Shown: piece by piece, positions 8,994-15,990 of the stretch | Layout: each line of letters opens with the position of its first letter | Numbering within the stretch: position 1 is the first letter of the stretch | From: Lacibacter sediminis | Lineage (GTDB): Bacteria; Bacteroidota; Bacteroidia; Chitinophagales; Chitinophagaceae | Direction: 5' to 3' | DNA length: 64,000 nucleotides | NCBI RefSeq assembly: GCF_014168535.1 | Contig: NZ_CP060007.1 | Location: 2,170,001-2,234,000, forward strand | The notes under the pieces: generated by a model | Seen by the model: only the letters and a program-made list of their open reading frames with translations | The model's database searches: none | What the model was told of the DNA's origin: nothing | Translations under genes and position numbers: made by a program

Positions 8994-9962
8994 TCACTTG
9001 TTTTGTATCGACAAGATGATGCGAACAGCATGTTCCCTTGAATTTTCGATAAAGAGGCGGGAAGTGTTCATGCCACCGCAAATAACACCTGCGAGATAAA
9101 TATCAGGCACATTTGTTTCATGTGTTTCTTCGTTGTAATCGGGCTTTCGAACGTCATCATTTGATAGGGCAATCCCCATTTTTTCTAAAAAACTTAAGTT
9201 GGGTTGATAACCGGTTGCAGCAATCACCCAATCGTTTTCAATTGTTTTAATTCCTTCAGGTGTTTGAATGATCACTTCATGTTCTTTTATTTCCATGATC
9301 GATGATTCATAATAAGCTTTGATAGAACCTTCTTCAATGCGGTTCACTACATCAGGACGCACCCAATACTTCACACGTTCGCCCACTTCTTTTTCCCGGA
9401 TCACCATTGTAACATCAGCACCTTTGCGCCATGTTTCCAATGCGGCATCAACAGCAGAATTGTTTGCACCAACAACAATTACTTTTTGAAATGCATAGAA
9501 GTGAGGGTCTTTGTAATAGTGTGTTACTTTCGGCAAGTGTTCACCTTTTACATTTAGCAAGTAGGGGATGTCATAAAATCCGGATGCAATGATGATATGA
9601 TCAGCGGTGTAGGTTTGCTTTGTTGTTTGAATTGAAAACCCTTTTGTCGTTTTTTCAACGGTGTTTACCTCTTCAAATAGATTAATATTGAGTTTGTAGG
9701 CAACAGTAACTCTTCTGTAATACTCCAACGCTTCAGCTCTTGTTGGTTTTGCATTCACCGAAACAAAAGGCACTTCACCAATTTCCAAACGTTCTGATGT
9801 GGAGAAGAAGGTCATGTTGGAGGGATAGTTGTACAACGAATTCACCAAACAACCTTTCTCTAAAATGAGATAGGGAATGCCAGCTTTCTTTGCTTCAATT
9901 CCACAGGCCAAACCAATGGGTCCACCGCCGATGATGATGATGGGATAATGTGTTGTTTGCAT
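8994..9962 (-). CDS. ypdA: YpdA-family FAD/NAD(P)H disulfide reductase
   Basis: A 322-residue pyridine nucleotide-disulfide reductase. The N-terminus holds the FAD dinucleotide motif IIIGGGPIGLACGIEA, and an NAD(P)H Rossmann motif VVGANNSAVDAAL lies mid-protein. ATGYQPNLSFL and a C-terminal DIYLAGVICGG complete the fold. There is no CxxC redox pair, which fits the YpdA/Bdr family proposed to reduce bacillithiol disulfide and separates it from thioredoxin reductase. I chose the ATG at 9962 because the FAD motif begins just after it; the longer ORF start at 10091 overlaps the neighbouring gene. Assignment to bacillithiol metabolism is inferred from family. Confidence 0.85.
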   Translation of the reverse strand: MQTTHYPIIIIGGGPIGLACGIEAKKAGIPYLILEKGCLVNSLYNYPSNMTFFSTSERLEIGEVPFVSVNAKPTRAEALEYYRRVTVAYKLNINLFEEVNTVEKTTKGFSIQTTKQTYTADHIIIASGFYDIPYLLNVKGEHLPKVTHYYKDPHFYAFQKVIVVGANNSAVDAALETWRKGADVTMVIREKEVGERVKYWVRPDVVNRIEEGSIKAYYESSIMEIKEHEVIIQTPEGIKTIENDWVIAATGYQPNLSFLEKMGIALSNDDVRKPDYNEETHETNVPDIYLAGVICGGMNTSRLFIENSREHAVRIILSIQNK

Positions 9963-9968
9963 GAAGGG

Positions 9969-9976
9969 CAAAGATA
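9969..9976 (-). promoter_or_regulatory. -7 promoter box close to the ypdA start
   Basis: The minus strand reads TATCTTTG, an exact match to the TAnnTTTG -7 consensus, and ends only 6 nt before the ATG of ypdA. I see no TTG at the usual -33 spacing. If the box is used, the mRNA would be leaderless or almost so. Confidence 0.4.
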
Positions 9977-10002
9977 GGAAGGGGTTGGGTTGCTTTGATT
10001 GC

Positions 10003-11181
10003 TTACTCCGCAATCTTCGCTTCTCTTCTGCTGCCGCTATATAATTCATATTCCAGCAAACGGCAATCAATGGTACTGTTATAAAATTCAATTCGGCGCT
10101 TGGCTTTTAATCCGATCTTTTTTGCAAGCTCCATATTGCCGGTAAATACATAACCGAAATACCCGCCGCATTTCTGTTTCATAAAATCACCAATGCGTGC
10201 ATAAGTTGCTTCCAGTTCCTGGATATCACCCAAACGTTCACCATATTCGGGATTTACCATCATAATGCCTTTTGCATCAGCAGGAACGACTGTGTCCGCA
10301 AAATCACACACCGCAAATTCAATCAGCTTTTGTACACCCGCAGCAACTGCATTCTTCTTTGCATTCTCAATTGCTTTCGGACTATAGTCTGTTGCAATAA
10401 TTTTTAAATCCGGCACATCAATGATCTGTTCTTCCAGTAATGCATCTTCTTTTATGTACACATTGTCATCATAACCCTGCACATGCATAAATGCATAGTT
10501 GGTGCGGTACAATCCCGGTCTTCTATTCGTTGCGATCAATGCAGCTTCTATAGCCAACGTTCCCGAACCACACATCGGATTTATAAAAGGCGATACACGA
10601 TCCCACACACTTGCATAAATGGTTGCTGATGCCAAGCCTTCGAGCATAGGTGCAAGTCCGGGAATTTTCCGGTAACCATGTCGTGCCAATGAATCACCCG
10701 ATGTATCAACAAACACTTCAGCATTTTCATTCTTCCAGAACAGATGAATAACAGTGCCCGTCAATTCTGCGCCTGTTGATGGACGAGTACCTCTGATGTC
10801 ACGAAGACGATCAACAATGGCATCTTTCACCCGCAGGTTGGCAAACATGCTGTTGTTGATGGTTGGATTGTTGACATTACTCGTCACCGAAAAATAGCCG
10901 GGATCAGGCAATATGTTTTCCCATGCATAATCTTTAAGGTTCTTATACACATCGTCGCCATCATTTGCAGTGAATTGTTTTAAACTGTACAACACCTGGC
11001 TTGCACAACGCAGATTCAGATTGAGTTTAATACAATCGTTGATGGAGCCCGTCAACTTTACACCGGTTACAAATGCTTCATCAACTGCAAAGCCTAGTTC
11101 CTTTACTTCGTTTTCAAGATAAGGTGCAATGCGTTTGTGGCAGGTGATGATGATGGAGGAGGGAGTGGTAAACAGGTTCAT
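10003..11181 (-). CDS. THUMP-domain rRNA/RNA methyltransferase (RlmL-like)
   Basis: A 392-residue class I SAM-dependent RNA methylase. The N-terminal ~165 residues form a ferredoxin-like plus THUMP RNA-binding module. The catalytic domain carries INPMCGSGTLAIEAAL and motif IV as NPEYGER, where most RlmL proteins have NPPYGER. This family includes the N-terminal half of E. coli RlmKL, which makes m2G2445 in 23S rRNA; the RlmK half is absent here. I chose ATG 11181 because the upstream extension is repeat-encoded. The ypdA start lies 40 bp downstream on the same strand. Confidence 0.87.
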   Translation of the reverse strand: MNLFTTPSSIIITCHKRIAPYLENEVKELGFAVDEAFVTGVKLTGSINDCIKLNLNLRCASQVLYSLKQFTANDGDDVYKNLKDYAWENILPDPGYFSVTSNVNNPTINNSMFANLRVKDAIVDRLRDIRGTRPSTGAELTGTVIHLFWKNENAEVFVDTSGDSLARHGYRKIPGLAPMLEGLASATIYASVWDRVSPFINPMCGSGTLAIEAALIATNRRPGLYRTNYAFMHVQGYDDNVYIKEDALLEEQIIDVPDLKIIATDYSPKAIENAKKNAVAAGVQKLIEFAVCDFADTVVPADAKGIMMVNPEYGERLGDIQELEATYARIGDFMKQKCGGYFGYVFTGNMELAKKIGLKAKRRIEFYNSTIDCRLLEYELYSGSRREAKIAE

Positions 11182-11196
11182 GCGTGTAGTTTGAGG

Positions 11197-11295
11197 AACA
11201 AGAAAGAAAAGGTACAAGGTACAAGGCGCAAGGTACAAGGGGTGTCAGCTTCAGTGCTTGTGCCTTGCTTTCTTCTTGAACCTTGTGCCTTGTTG
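11197..11295. repeat. Low-complexity ACAAGG repeats in inverted arrangement
   Basis: Between the helicase and methylase genes, 11210-11240 holds several copies of ACAAGG/GCAAGG. The stretch 11257-11294 holds the complementary CCTTG type. Together they could form an imperfect hairpin. Similar ACAAGGCACAAG strings recur near 27911 and 43829. The repeats are translated in the spurious N-terminal extension of the methylase ORF. Confidence 0.6.
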
Positions 11296-11297
11296 CC

Positions 11298-12626
11298 CTA
11301 TTTGGCAACTGCAATTTTCACTTTCTTCCCTTTGATCTTTTGATCTTTAATTAAGTGAAGTGTGTGGTTGGCTTTTATTTTTTTCACGGCAACAAAAGCA
11401 AAAAAGTCTTTCACTTCAATCAAGCCAATATCTTCTTTTTTCAATTCGCCTTTTTGACTTAAGAAACCAACGATATCCACTTTGTTTACTTTGTCTTTTT
11501 TACCTGCAGCAATAAACAACGTGCTCCATTTTGGTTTCTCAGGTATCTCTGCTGTTTCAGGTAATACAATTTGTTCTGCATCAGCAGGAATATAAGCCGG
11601 CAGTTTTTCATCAGGACCCAGAATCACAATGGCAGTACCACTTGCATCCATGCGTGCTGTACGTCCGTTACGATGTGTGAATGCATCTTCGGTATGTGGT
11701 AAATGATAATGAACAATGTAACGGATGTTGGCAATATCCAAACCACGTGCAGCAAGATCAGTTGTAACAAGAATGTTCGATGTGCCGTTTCTGAATTTAC
11801 ACAAGGCCGCATCACGTTCCTGTTGTTCCATGGCACCGTGGTAAAACACATTCAGAATGTCACGTTCTTTCAACAATTCGCTGGTGCGCTCCACTGATTC
11901 ACGATGGTTGCAGAAAATGATGGTGGAGCGGTTGCCCAACATACACACCAGTCGAAACAATGTTTCGAGTTTATCTTTTTCAGGACTGTTCAATGTTTTA
12001 ATCGCAAGACCTGTATCAGAGTCCTCGTTGCCGGTAAGAAAATCAAGTTTCTGTGGTTCATTCAAACCAACAAATGAAGGAATGTCTTCCAGGTTGGTGG
12101 CAGAAGTGAGCACTCTCTTTTTAACAGAAGGAAGTGAACCGATGATGAACGACATTTCTTCCTGAAAACCTAATTCCAGTGATTTATCAAATTCATCGAG
12201 TACCAATGTTTCAATACTTGCAACGGTAATATTTCCACGACGTATATGATCGGCCAAACGGCCGGGTGTACCAATAAGCAATGCAGGTGCCTGCTTTAAA
12301 TTGTTTTCTTCGATCTCCCGTTTATGACCACCATAGCAACAGGTTACTTTCAGATTGAGCTGCATGCTTTTGAATACATGCTCGATCTGGATCGCCAGTT
12401 CACGTGATGGCACAATAATGAGTGCTTTTGTTTGATTGTCTGCCGCCTGTAACTGTTCCACCAGGGGTAACAGAAAGGCCAGTGTTTTGCCACTGCCTGT
12501 TGCAGATAATAAAATGATGTCTTTCTCTGATGCCTGTGCTTCCATAGAAGCCACCTGCATTTCATTCAACGCTTTGATTTTTACGTTTGTCAGGACCTCT
12601 TCCAGCCAAACCGGTTTCTTTTGCAT
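11298..12626 (-). CDS. DEAD-box ATP-dependent RNA helicase, DbpA-like
   Basis: A 442-residue RNA helicase with two RecA-like domains. Motif I is SATGSGKT, motif II reads DEFD in VLDEFDKSLELGF (not DEAD), motif III is SAT, and motif VI is HRNGRTAR. The last ~70 residues resemble the DbpA-type RNA-binding domain, which targets 23S rRNA helix 92, so a role in large-subunit assembly is likely. This fits the downstream rRNA methylase on the same strand. The start is placed at ATG 12626, just before MQKKPVWLEE; the longer ORF start at 12935 would translate repeat DNA. Confidence 0.87.
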   Translation of the reverse strand: MQKKPVWLEEVLTNVKIKALNEMQVASMEAQASEKDIILLSATGSGKTLAFLLPLVEQLQAADNQTKALIIVPSRELAIQIEHVFKSMQLNLKVTCCYGGHKREIEENNLKQAPALLIGTPGRLADHIRRGNITVASIETLVLDEFDKSLELGFQEEMSFIIGSLPSVKKRVLTSATNLEDIPSFVGLNEPQKLDFLTGNEDSDTGLAIKTLNSPEKDKLETLFRLVCMLGNRSTIIFCNHRESVERTSELLKERDILNVFYHGAMEQQERDAALCKFRNGTSNILVTTDLAARGLDIANIRYIVHYHLPHTEDAFTHRNGRTARMDASGTAIVILGPDEKLPAYIPADAEQIVLPETAEIPEKPKWSTLFIAAGKKDKVNKVDIVGFLSQKGELKKEDIGLIEVKDFFAFVAVKKIKANHTLHLIKDQKIKGKKVKIAVAK

Positions 12627-12674
12627 AGCGGCGAAGGTAATCAATTGTGGGGAGGTGGGTAGAAAGTGCAAGGA

Positions 12675-12739
12675 AGGGTTGCCAACCTTGCAACACGCTG
12701 CTGCTTTTATCGAACAGTTTGCCAAAGGTTGGCAACCCT
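12675..12739. repeat. 15-bp perfect inverted repeat (REP-pair-like)
   Basis: AGGGTTGCCAACCTT at 12675-12689 is repeated as its exact reverse complement at 12725-12739, separated by 35 nt. Each arm also contains the internal palindrome GGTTGCCAACC or GGTTGGCAACC. This layout, two small palindromes in opposite orientation, resembles a bacterial interspersed mosaic element. Confidence 0.75.
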
Positions 12740-12787
12740 GTAGCATCGTGCTGTCATTGCCGCATCTTCTTCGTGTTTTCTTCGGGA

Positions 12788-12822
12788 TTCCTTCGGAGTT
12801 TGTTCGGATAACTCCGAAGGAA
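12788..12822. repeat. 13-bp hairpin, TTCCTTCGGAGTT arms
   Basis: TTCCTTCGGAGTT (12788-12800) pairs perfectly with AACTCCGAAGGAA (12810-12822) across a 9-nt loop. Weaker flanking complementarity (CGTGTTT before, AAACACG after, and CTTCTTCG with CGAAGAAG) would extend the hairpin outward. There is no T-run directly after it, so it is not an ordinary terminator. Confidence 0.7.
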
Positions 12823-12935
12823 ACACGGCAAAGGTCCGAAGAAGGTGCGAAGCGGGTATTAAAAATGAGTGCTTGCTTTAGTCGAGTTGGGCATAAACAA
12901 AACGCTGTTTGCTGGAACCGGAATGTACTAAGCAC

Positions 12936-12961
12936 GGCGAGTCCCTTGCAGGAGACTTGCC
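12936..12961. repeat. Imperfect hairpin of REP type
   Basis: GGCGAGTCC and GGAGACTTGCC form an imperfect inverted repeat around TTGCA. The arm sequence resembles the CAAGCGTCTCGCTTG element at 14691 in style, a GAGAC/GTCTC centre flanked by CTTG, and may belong to the same broad class. Confidence 0.45.
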
Positions 12962-13166
12962 TAAAAAAGAAAGGCTTGGTGTGGAATTAAAACGCAGTTA
13001 TTGACTGTATGCAGACGCTTATAAAACGTTTGTATACGGTTATTTTATTTTGTGGATTGTACTAACAACAATACAAAATGTTGAACATTAAATAATTGAT
13101 TTTCAGCAACGAAATTTTTAATCCACAGCATTCTATATCACATATATTTGTGTTGTACGCTACTTT

Positions 13167-13892
13167 ATGAAACAGTCATTATCGTCAATCATTTTTATTT
13201 TTTTCTGTGAGCTTTCTTTTGGACAGTATAAGGTTGACACTACCTTGAAGGCGGAGTATTGGCGCATGTTTGAAAGACTGCCTGAAAAAGTCAAAAAAGA
13301 CAAGGACACAGAATTTAAAAGCGGTATGGGAATACTTATTGGCATTAAAGCTGACACGCTGAACAAAAAAGACCTTGAACCAGTTGACACCTCTTTGAAG
13401 ATTTTTAGTATCAATCAGGAGACCGGAGAACAAGAACCACTGGCGACTAACCCAAGTGAGGCAGAAACAATCAACGTCGAACATCCGCAATGGCTTAGTT
13501 GTGGTTGCAGATTCAAAGGTGACACTTTAGAAATTTATTCTGGTATTTCTTTATTCTCAGGTTTTGCAGTTATTACAAAGTTGACTGGCGACAGAGCAAT
13601 AGCACTCTACACCGAACATGAAAGCGAAGGCAAGGTTTTTCGGACAAAACTGACAAACAAAAAGGTGAGTGAGTTTACCATTCCTGCAACTATCAACAGT
13701 TTAACCATTGATAGAAGACCCAGCAAAGGATTGAAAGAGATTTATGGGAAAATGGCTGTCACGACAAATGGTTATTATACTTATGTAAACGCTTGGGGCT
13801 TTAAGCATGACTACATTTACAAGCGTATGCAATTACAGTTTTACTTTCATTGTGACACGAAAAGCAGTGTACAACAGGCAGTTTTGCAATAG
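13167..13892 (+). CDS. Secreted protein of unknown function (island gene 1)
   Basis: I do not recognise this 241-residue protein. A likely signal peptide ends near residue 19 (ELSFGQ). The mature part is mixed alpha/beta with two Cys in the short motif SCGCRF near residue 113 and an aromatic-rich C-terminal part (NGYYTYVNAWGF). It is flanked by repeat-rich DNA, and codon choice differs from the neighbours, with many GAC and ACA codons. Together this suggests an acquired accessory gene. No domain assignment is offered. Confidence 0.6.
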   Translation: MKQSLSSIIFIFFCELSFGQYKVDTTLKAEYWRMFERLPEKVKKDKDTEFKSGMGILIGIKADTLNKKDLEPVDTSLKIFSINQETGEQEPLATNPSEAETINVEHPQWLSCGCRFKGDTLEIYSGISLFSGFAVITKLTGDRAIALYTEHESEGKVFRTKLTNKKVSEFTIPATINSLTIDRRPSKGLKEIYGKMAVTTNGYYTYVNAWGFKHDYIYKRMQLQFYFHCDTKSSVQQAVLQ

Positions 13893-13995
13893 GCTGGCAG
13901 ACGGAAAAACAATCAACAACAAATCGCTAATCAGCAGCGGTCATCGGCTGGACTTTACAAATTGAACTTTAGTTCTTATTTTCATCATAATTAAT

Positions 13996-14057
13996 TCTAT
14001 CAGCTTTTGCATCGGCAGACCAACCACGGAAGCCCAGCCCATCGCAAAGCTGATAGA
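13996..14057. other. attC-like imperfect hairpin between two orphan genes
   Basis: The arms TCTATCAGCTTTTGC (13996-14010) and GCAAAGCTGATAGA (14044-14057) are complementary except for one extra T in the left arm. They flank a 33-nt spacer, and the right arm is followed by CGTTGTGTGC (14058-14067). Integron attC sites are imperfect hairpins with unpaired bases ending in GTTRRRY. The box here (GTTGTGT) departs from that consensus at one position, so the call is tentative. Confidence 0.35.
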
Positions 14058-14080
14058 CGTTGTGTGCTATACAGTGCGAC

Positions 14081-14671
14081 ATGAATTACATTGACACGAT
14101 AAGAGCCGAAATCAAACAGTATTTCAACCCAGACAATGCTATCGACAATAGCAATGAGACAATATTTTCTCCTAATAATAAATATAGAGTTGACAAAAAA
14201 TCTTTTAAGCAAGAAAAGCCTGATTGCAATTGGGAATGTACCAAAGTAGAAATCTATCAAAATGAAAACTCGACTCACCTATTCTCATTCTTTGTTAATG
14301 AAGGAACTTTTTTTCATTCATGGGTCACAAAAAACAACATTGAATACTTACTTTGTGCAGAGGACTTGTGTGGTGGACAAACTGTTATTGACTTGACAAA
14401 TAAAGTGATGTCATCCTACACAACAAATGATGACGGACTTATTTGGACAAAACATTTGTTATCCCCGAACGAAGACCTTTTAGCCGTTTTTGGTTGTGGT
14501 TGGGGTTCTGCTTTTTTTGTAACAGTTTATCATTTTGACAAGCCAATGGACTTACCGCTTAAAATCGCTTACGAACCAACTTGGACGGGATACGATATTA
14601 TTGAATGGATAGATAACAAGACATTGAGAGTGGAAAAATCAGAAGGCCAAATTGAAACACTTCAACTATAA
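14081..14671 (+). CDS. Cytoplasmic protein of unknown function (island gene 2)
   Basis: A 196-residue protein with no signal peptide or membrane segment and no domain I recognise. It is acidic, Asn/Asp- and aromatic-rich, and likely beta-rich, with CGGQTVIDLTNK and LLAVFGCGWGSAFF. The pattern of repeated Trp-containing strands suggests a small beta-propeller-like or immunity-like fold, but this is only an impression. The ATG at 14081 follows the attC-like hairpin by 23 nt; a TTG start at 14060 inside the hairpin box is less likely. Codon use matches island gene 1. Confidence 0.6.
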   Translation: MNYIDTIRAEIKQYFNPDNAIDNSNETIFSPNNKYRVDKKSFKQEKPDCNWECTKVEIYQNENSTHLFSFFVNEGTFFHSWVTKNNIEYLLCAEDLCGGQTVIDLTNKVMSSYTTNDDGLIWTKHLLSPNEDLLAVFGCGWGSAFFVTVYHFDKPMDLPLKIAYEPTWTGYDIIEWIDNKTLRVEKSEGQIETLQL

Positions 14672-14690
14672 AGTACAGCCCCTTTTAGGG

Positions 14691-14767
14691 CAAGCGTCTC
14701 GCTTGTGCTCTTTAAGAATCTTAAGCTGAAATGAATTTGTATTATGACGGCACAAGCGAGACGCTTG
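14691..14767. repeat. 18-bp perfect inverted repeat, REP/BIME-like
   Basis: CAAGCGTCTCGCTTGTGC (14691-14708) recurs as its exact reverse complement at 14750-14767 across a 41-nt spacer. Each arm contains the palindrome-like unit AAGCGTCTCGCTT. The layout matches paired REP elements mobilised by RAYT (IS200-like) transposases in other bacteria. No such transposase gene is in the window. Confidence 0.75.
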
Positions 14768-14877
14768 AGCCAATTAAAGACATTGCGTACTACGGAGCAA
14801 ACGCAAACAATCAACTTCAGATTAAATTTTGAACTTCAACTACCGGCAGATATAACCACGAATAAGGTAGTTGATGT

Positions 14878-15072
14878 TCAGGTTGGCTTGTCACTTGTAT
14901 TTCTTACCAAACCGATGCCGGCAAAAAAGAAAATGGCACCCACAATGCCAAATGCAGCAATGAGTTTAATGTTTGCTGTGCCTGTTCCTCCATTAATAAA
15001 ACTAATGGCTGCATATACAATGCCACCAACACCCAGTAGTGATAAAATAATCCCCAATACCCGCTTTTCCAT
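14878..15072 (-). CDS. Small two-helix membrane protein
   Basis: A 64-residue protein with two transmembrane helices (about 5-24 and 34-55) separated by a Gly/Thr-rich loop (INGGTGTANIK). It starts MEKRVLGIILSL; the ATG at 15072 gives a typical positive-inside N-terminus, whereas a longer ORF would add an unlikely hydrophobic tail. Proteins of this kind are common in Bacteroidota and have no known function. It overlaps a plus-strand ORF that I reject. Confidence 0.6.
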   Translation of the reverse strand: MEKRVLGIILSLLGVGGIVYAAISFINGGTGTANIKLIAAFGIVGAIFFFAGIGLVRNTSDKPT

Positions 15073-15291
15073 ACTTGTTTTTTTACAAGGTAGCGCTATC
15101 AACCTGATAGTTGCCTTCTGAATGCCGTAATGTGAGAATGATACAATAAAAACGAAGAATTGTATAAAACAATGCGTCAATGAAGGACATCAAGGCGTTT
15201 CGTCGAAGCATAACAACAGCGTATCCAAACTTTTTCATTTACTTATTTCTCTTCATCTTCGCATCCATTTTTTATTCAAATTTATTCAGCC

Positions 15292-15642
15292 ATGCGTATA
15301 AACGATTTTCTCAATAAACTCCGTACACAACCCAACAGTATTTTGTTTACTGATACAATGGAAGTAATTGAAACGAATTATGATTTCACGCCGGTGCGTT
15401 TTACCAACGGCAATGCTGTAAACGAAGCCGGCACTAATTCAGGTTCATGCAAATTATTTGCGTTTGCAAAATTGAACGGGTTAAGTACCGAAGAAACACT
15501 AGCTTGCTTTGGCGATTACTATCGTGTAGATGTATTGCAACACCCCGATGCAACCAATCATGCCAACATCCGCAATTTTATGATCACCGGTTGGGAAGGC
15601 ATCAGCTTTGATGGTGAAGCATTAAAGGCAATAAAAAGTTAA
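15292..15642 (+). CDS. HopJ type III effector family protein
   Basis: A 116-residue soluble protein that matches the HopJ family end to end: TMEVIETNYDFTPVRFTNG, NEAGTNSGSCKLFAFAK, ACFGDYYRVDVL and a C-terminal NFMITGWEGISF. The family is named after a Pseudomonas syringae effector. It is widespread in free-living bacteria without type III secretion, so an intracellular role is more likely here; no secretion apparatus is nearby. The next ORF follows 42 bp downstream. Confidence 0.85.
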   Translation: MRINDFLNKLRTQPNSILFTDTMEVIETNYDFTPVRFTNGNAVNEAGTNSGSCKLFAFAKLNGLSTEETLACFGDYYRVDVLQHPDATNHANIRNFMITGWEGISFDGEALKAIKS

Positions 15643-15684
15643 AGAAATTTCTTATCAGATGTAACTTAACAGTAAGAAGTAAGT

Positions 15685-15930
15685 ATGACTGAAAAAATCC
15701 TTTCACTTATTCGCCAGGACTTTAACAATGAGCAAAGACAGTTAGTCGTAAATGAGCTTTCTTCAATCGGGTTAAAGCATGTTATGGCTGAATCAACAGA
15801 AAACCTGGAATCAACTCATGTTGCAATTTTAAAATTGGCCAAAGGCAACGTAGATGCTGTTGTTCGCTACACAAAAAGTGCGAAAGCAGATTTCAGAGAT
15901 GTAATCATGTGGGCGGCTGATGATGATTAG
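15685..15930 (+). CDS. Small conserved-looking protein of unknown function
   Basis: An 81-residue acidic protein predicted to be mostly alpha helix with a central beta strand (STHVAILKLAKG). It follows the HopJ-family gene by 42 bp on the same strand and may be co-transcribed. It has no signal peptide, metal motif or recognised domain. Confidence 0.65.
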   Translation: MTEKILSLIRQDFNNEQRQLVVNELSSIGLKHVMAESTENLESTHVAILKLAKGNVDAVVRYTKSAKADFRDVIMWAADDD

Positions 15931-15961
15931 TAATGCCTGTTTTTCTCAAACTTACAATCGT

Positions 15962-15969
15962 TATCTTTG
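15962..15969 (+). promoter_or_regulatory. -7 promoter box of the thiolase gene
   Basis: TATCTTTG matches the TAnnTTTG consensus exactly and ends 21 nt before the ATG of the thiolase. The -33 region is T-rich (GTTTTTC about 15939-15945) but has no clear TTG. Motif evidence only. Confidence 0.45.
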
Positions 15970-15990
15970 CCTCTCAATTTAATTTGCCAC

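Larger units (their letters stand above)
12627..13166. other. 540-bp gene-free stretch rich in inverted repeats
   Basis: No gene is supported between the helicase and the first island gene. The left half holds three inverted repeats, listed separately at 12675, 12788 and 12936. The right half (12985-13166) is AT-rich and probably carries the promoter of the gene at 13167. A 184-codon plus-strand ORF at 12436-12990 overlaps the helicase antisense and translates the repeats, so I do not call it. Confidence 0.6.

Noticed and set aside
12436..12990. 184-codon plus-strand ORF antisense to the helicase start
   Set aside because: It overlaps the DEAD-box gene on the opposite strand and continues into the inverted-repeat DNA. 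The product is Cys- and Thr-rich with no sensible domain.
14744..15121. 125-codon plus-strand ORF opposite the small membrane protein
   Set aside because: It begins in the REP-like repeat and its protein is the antisense image of a well-formed two-helix membrane protein on the minus strand.
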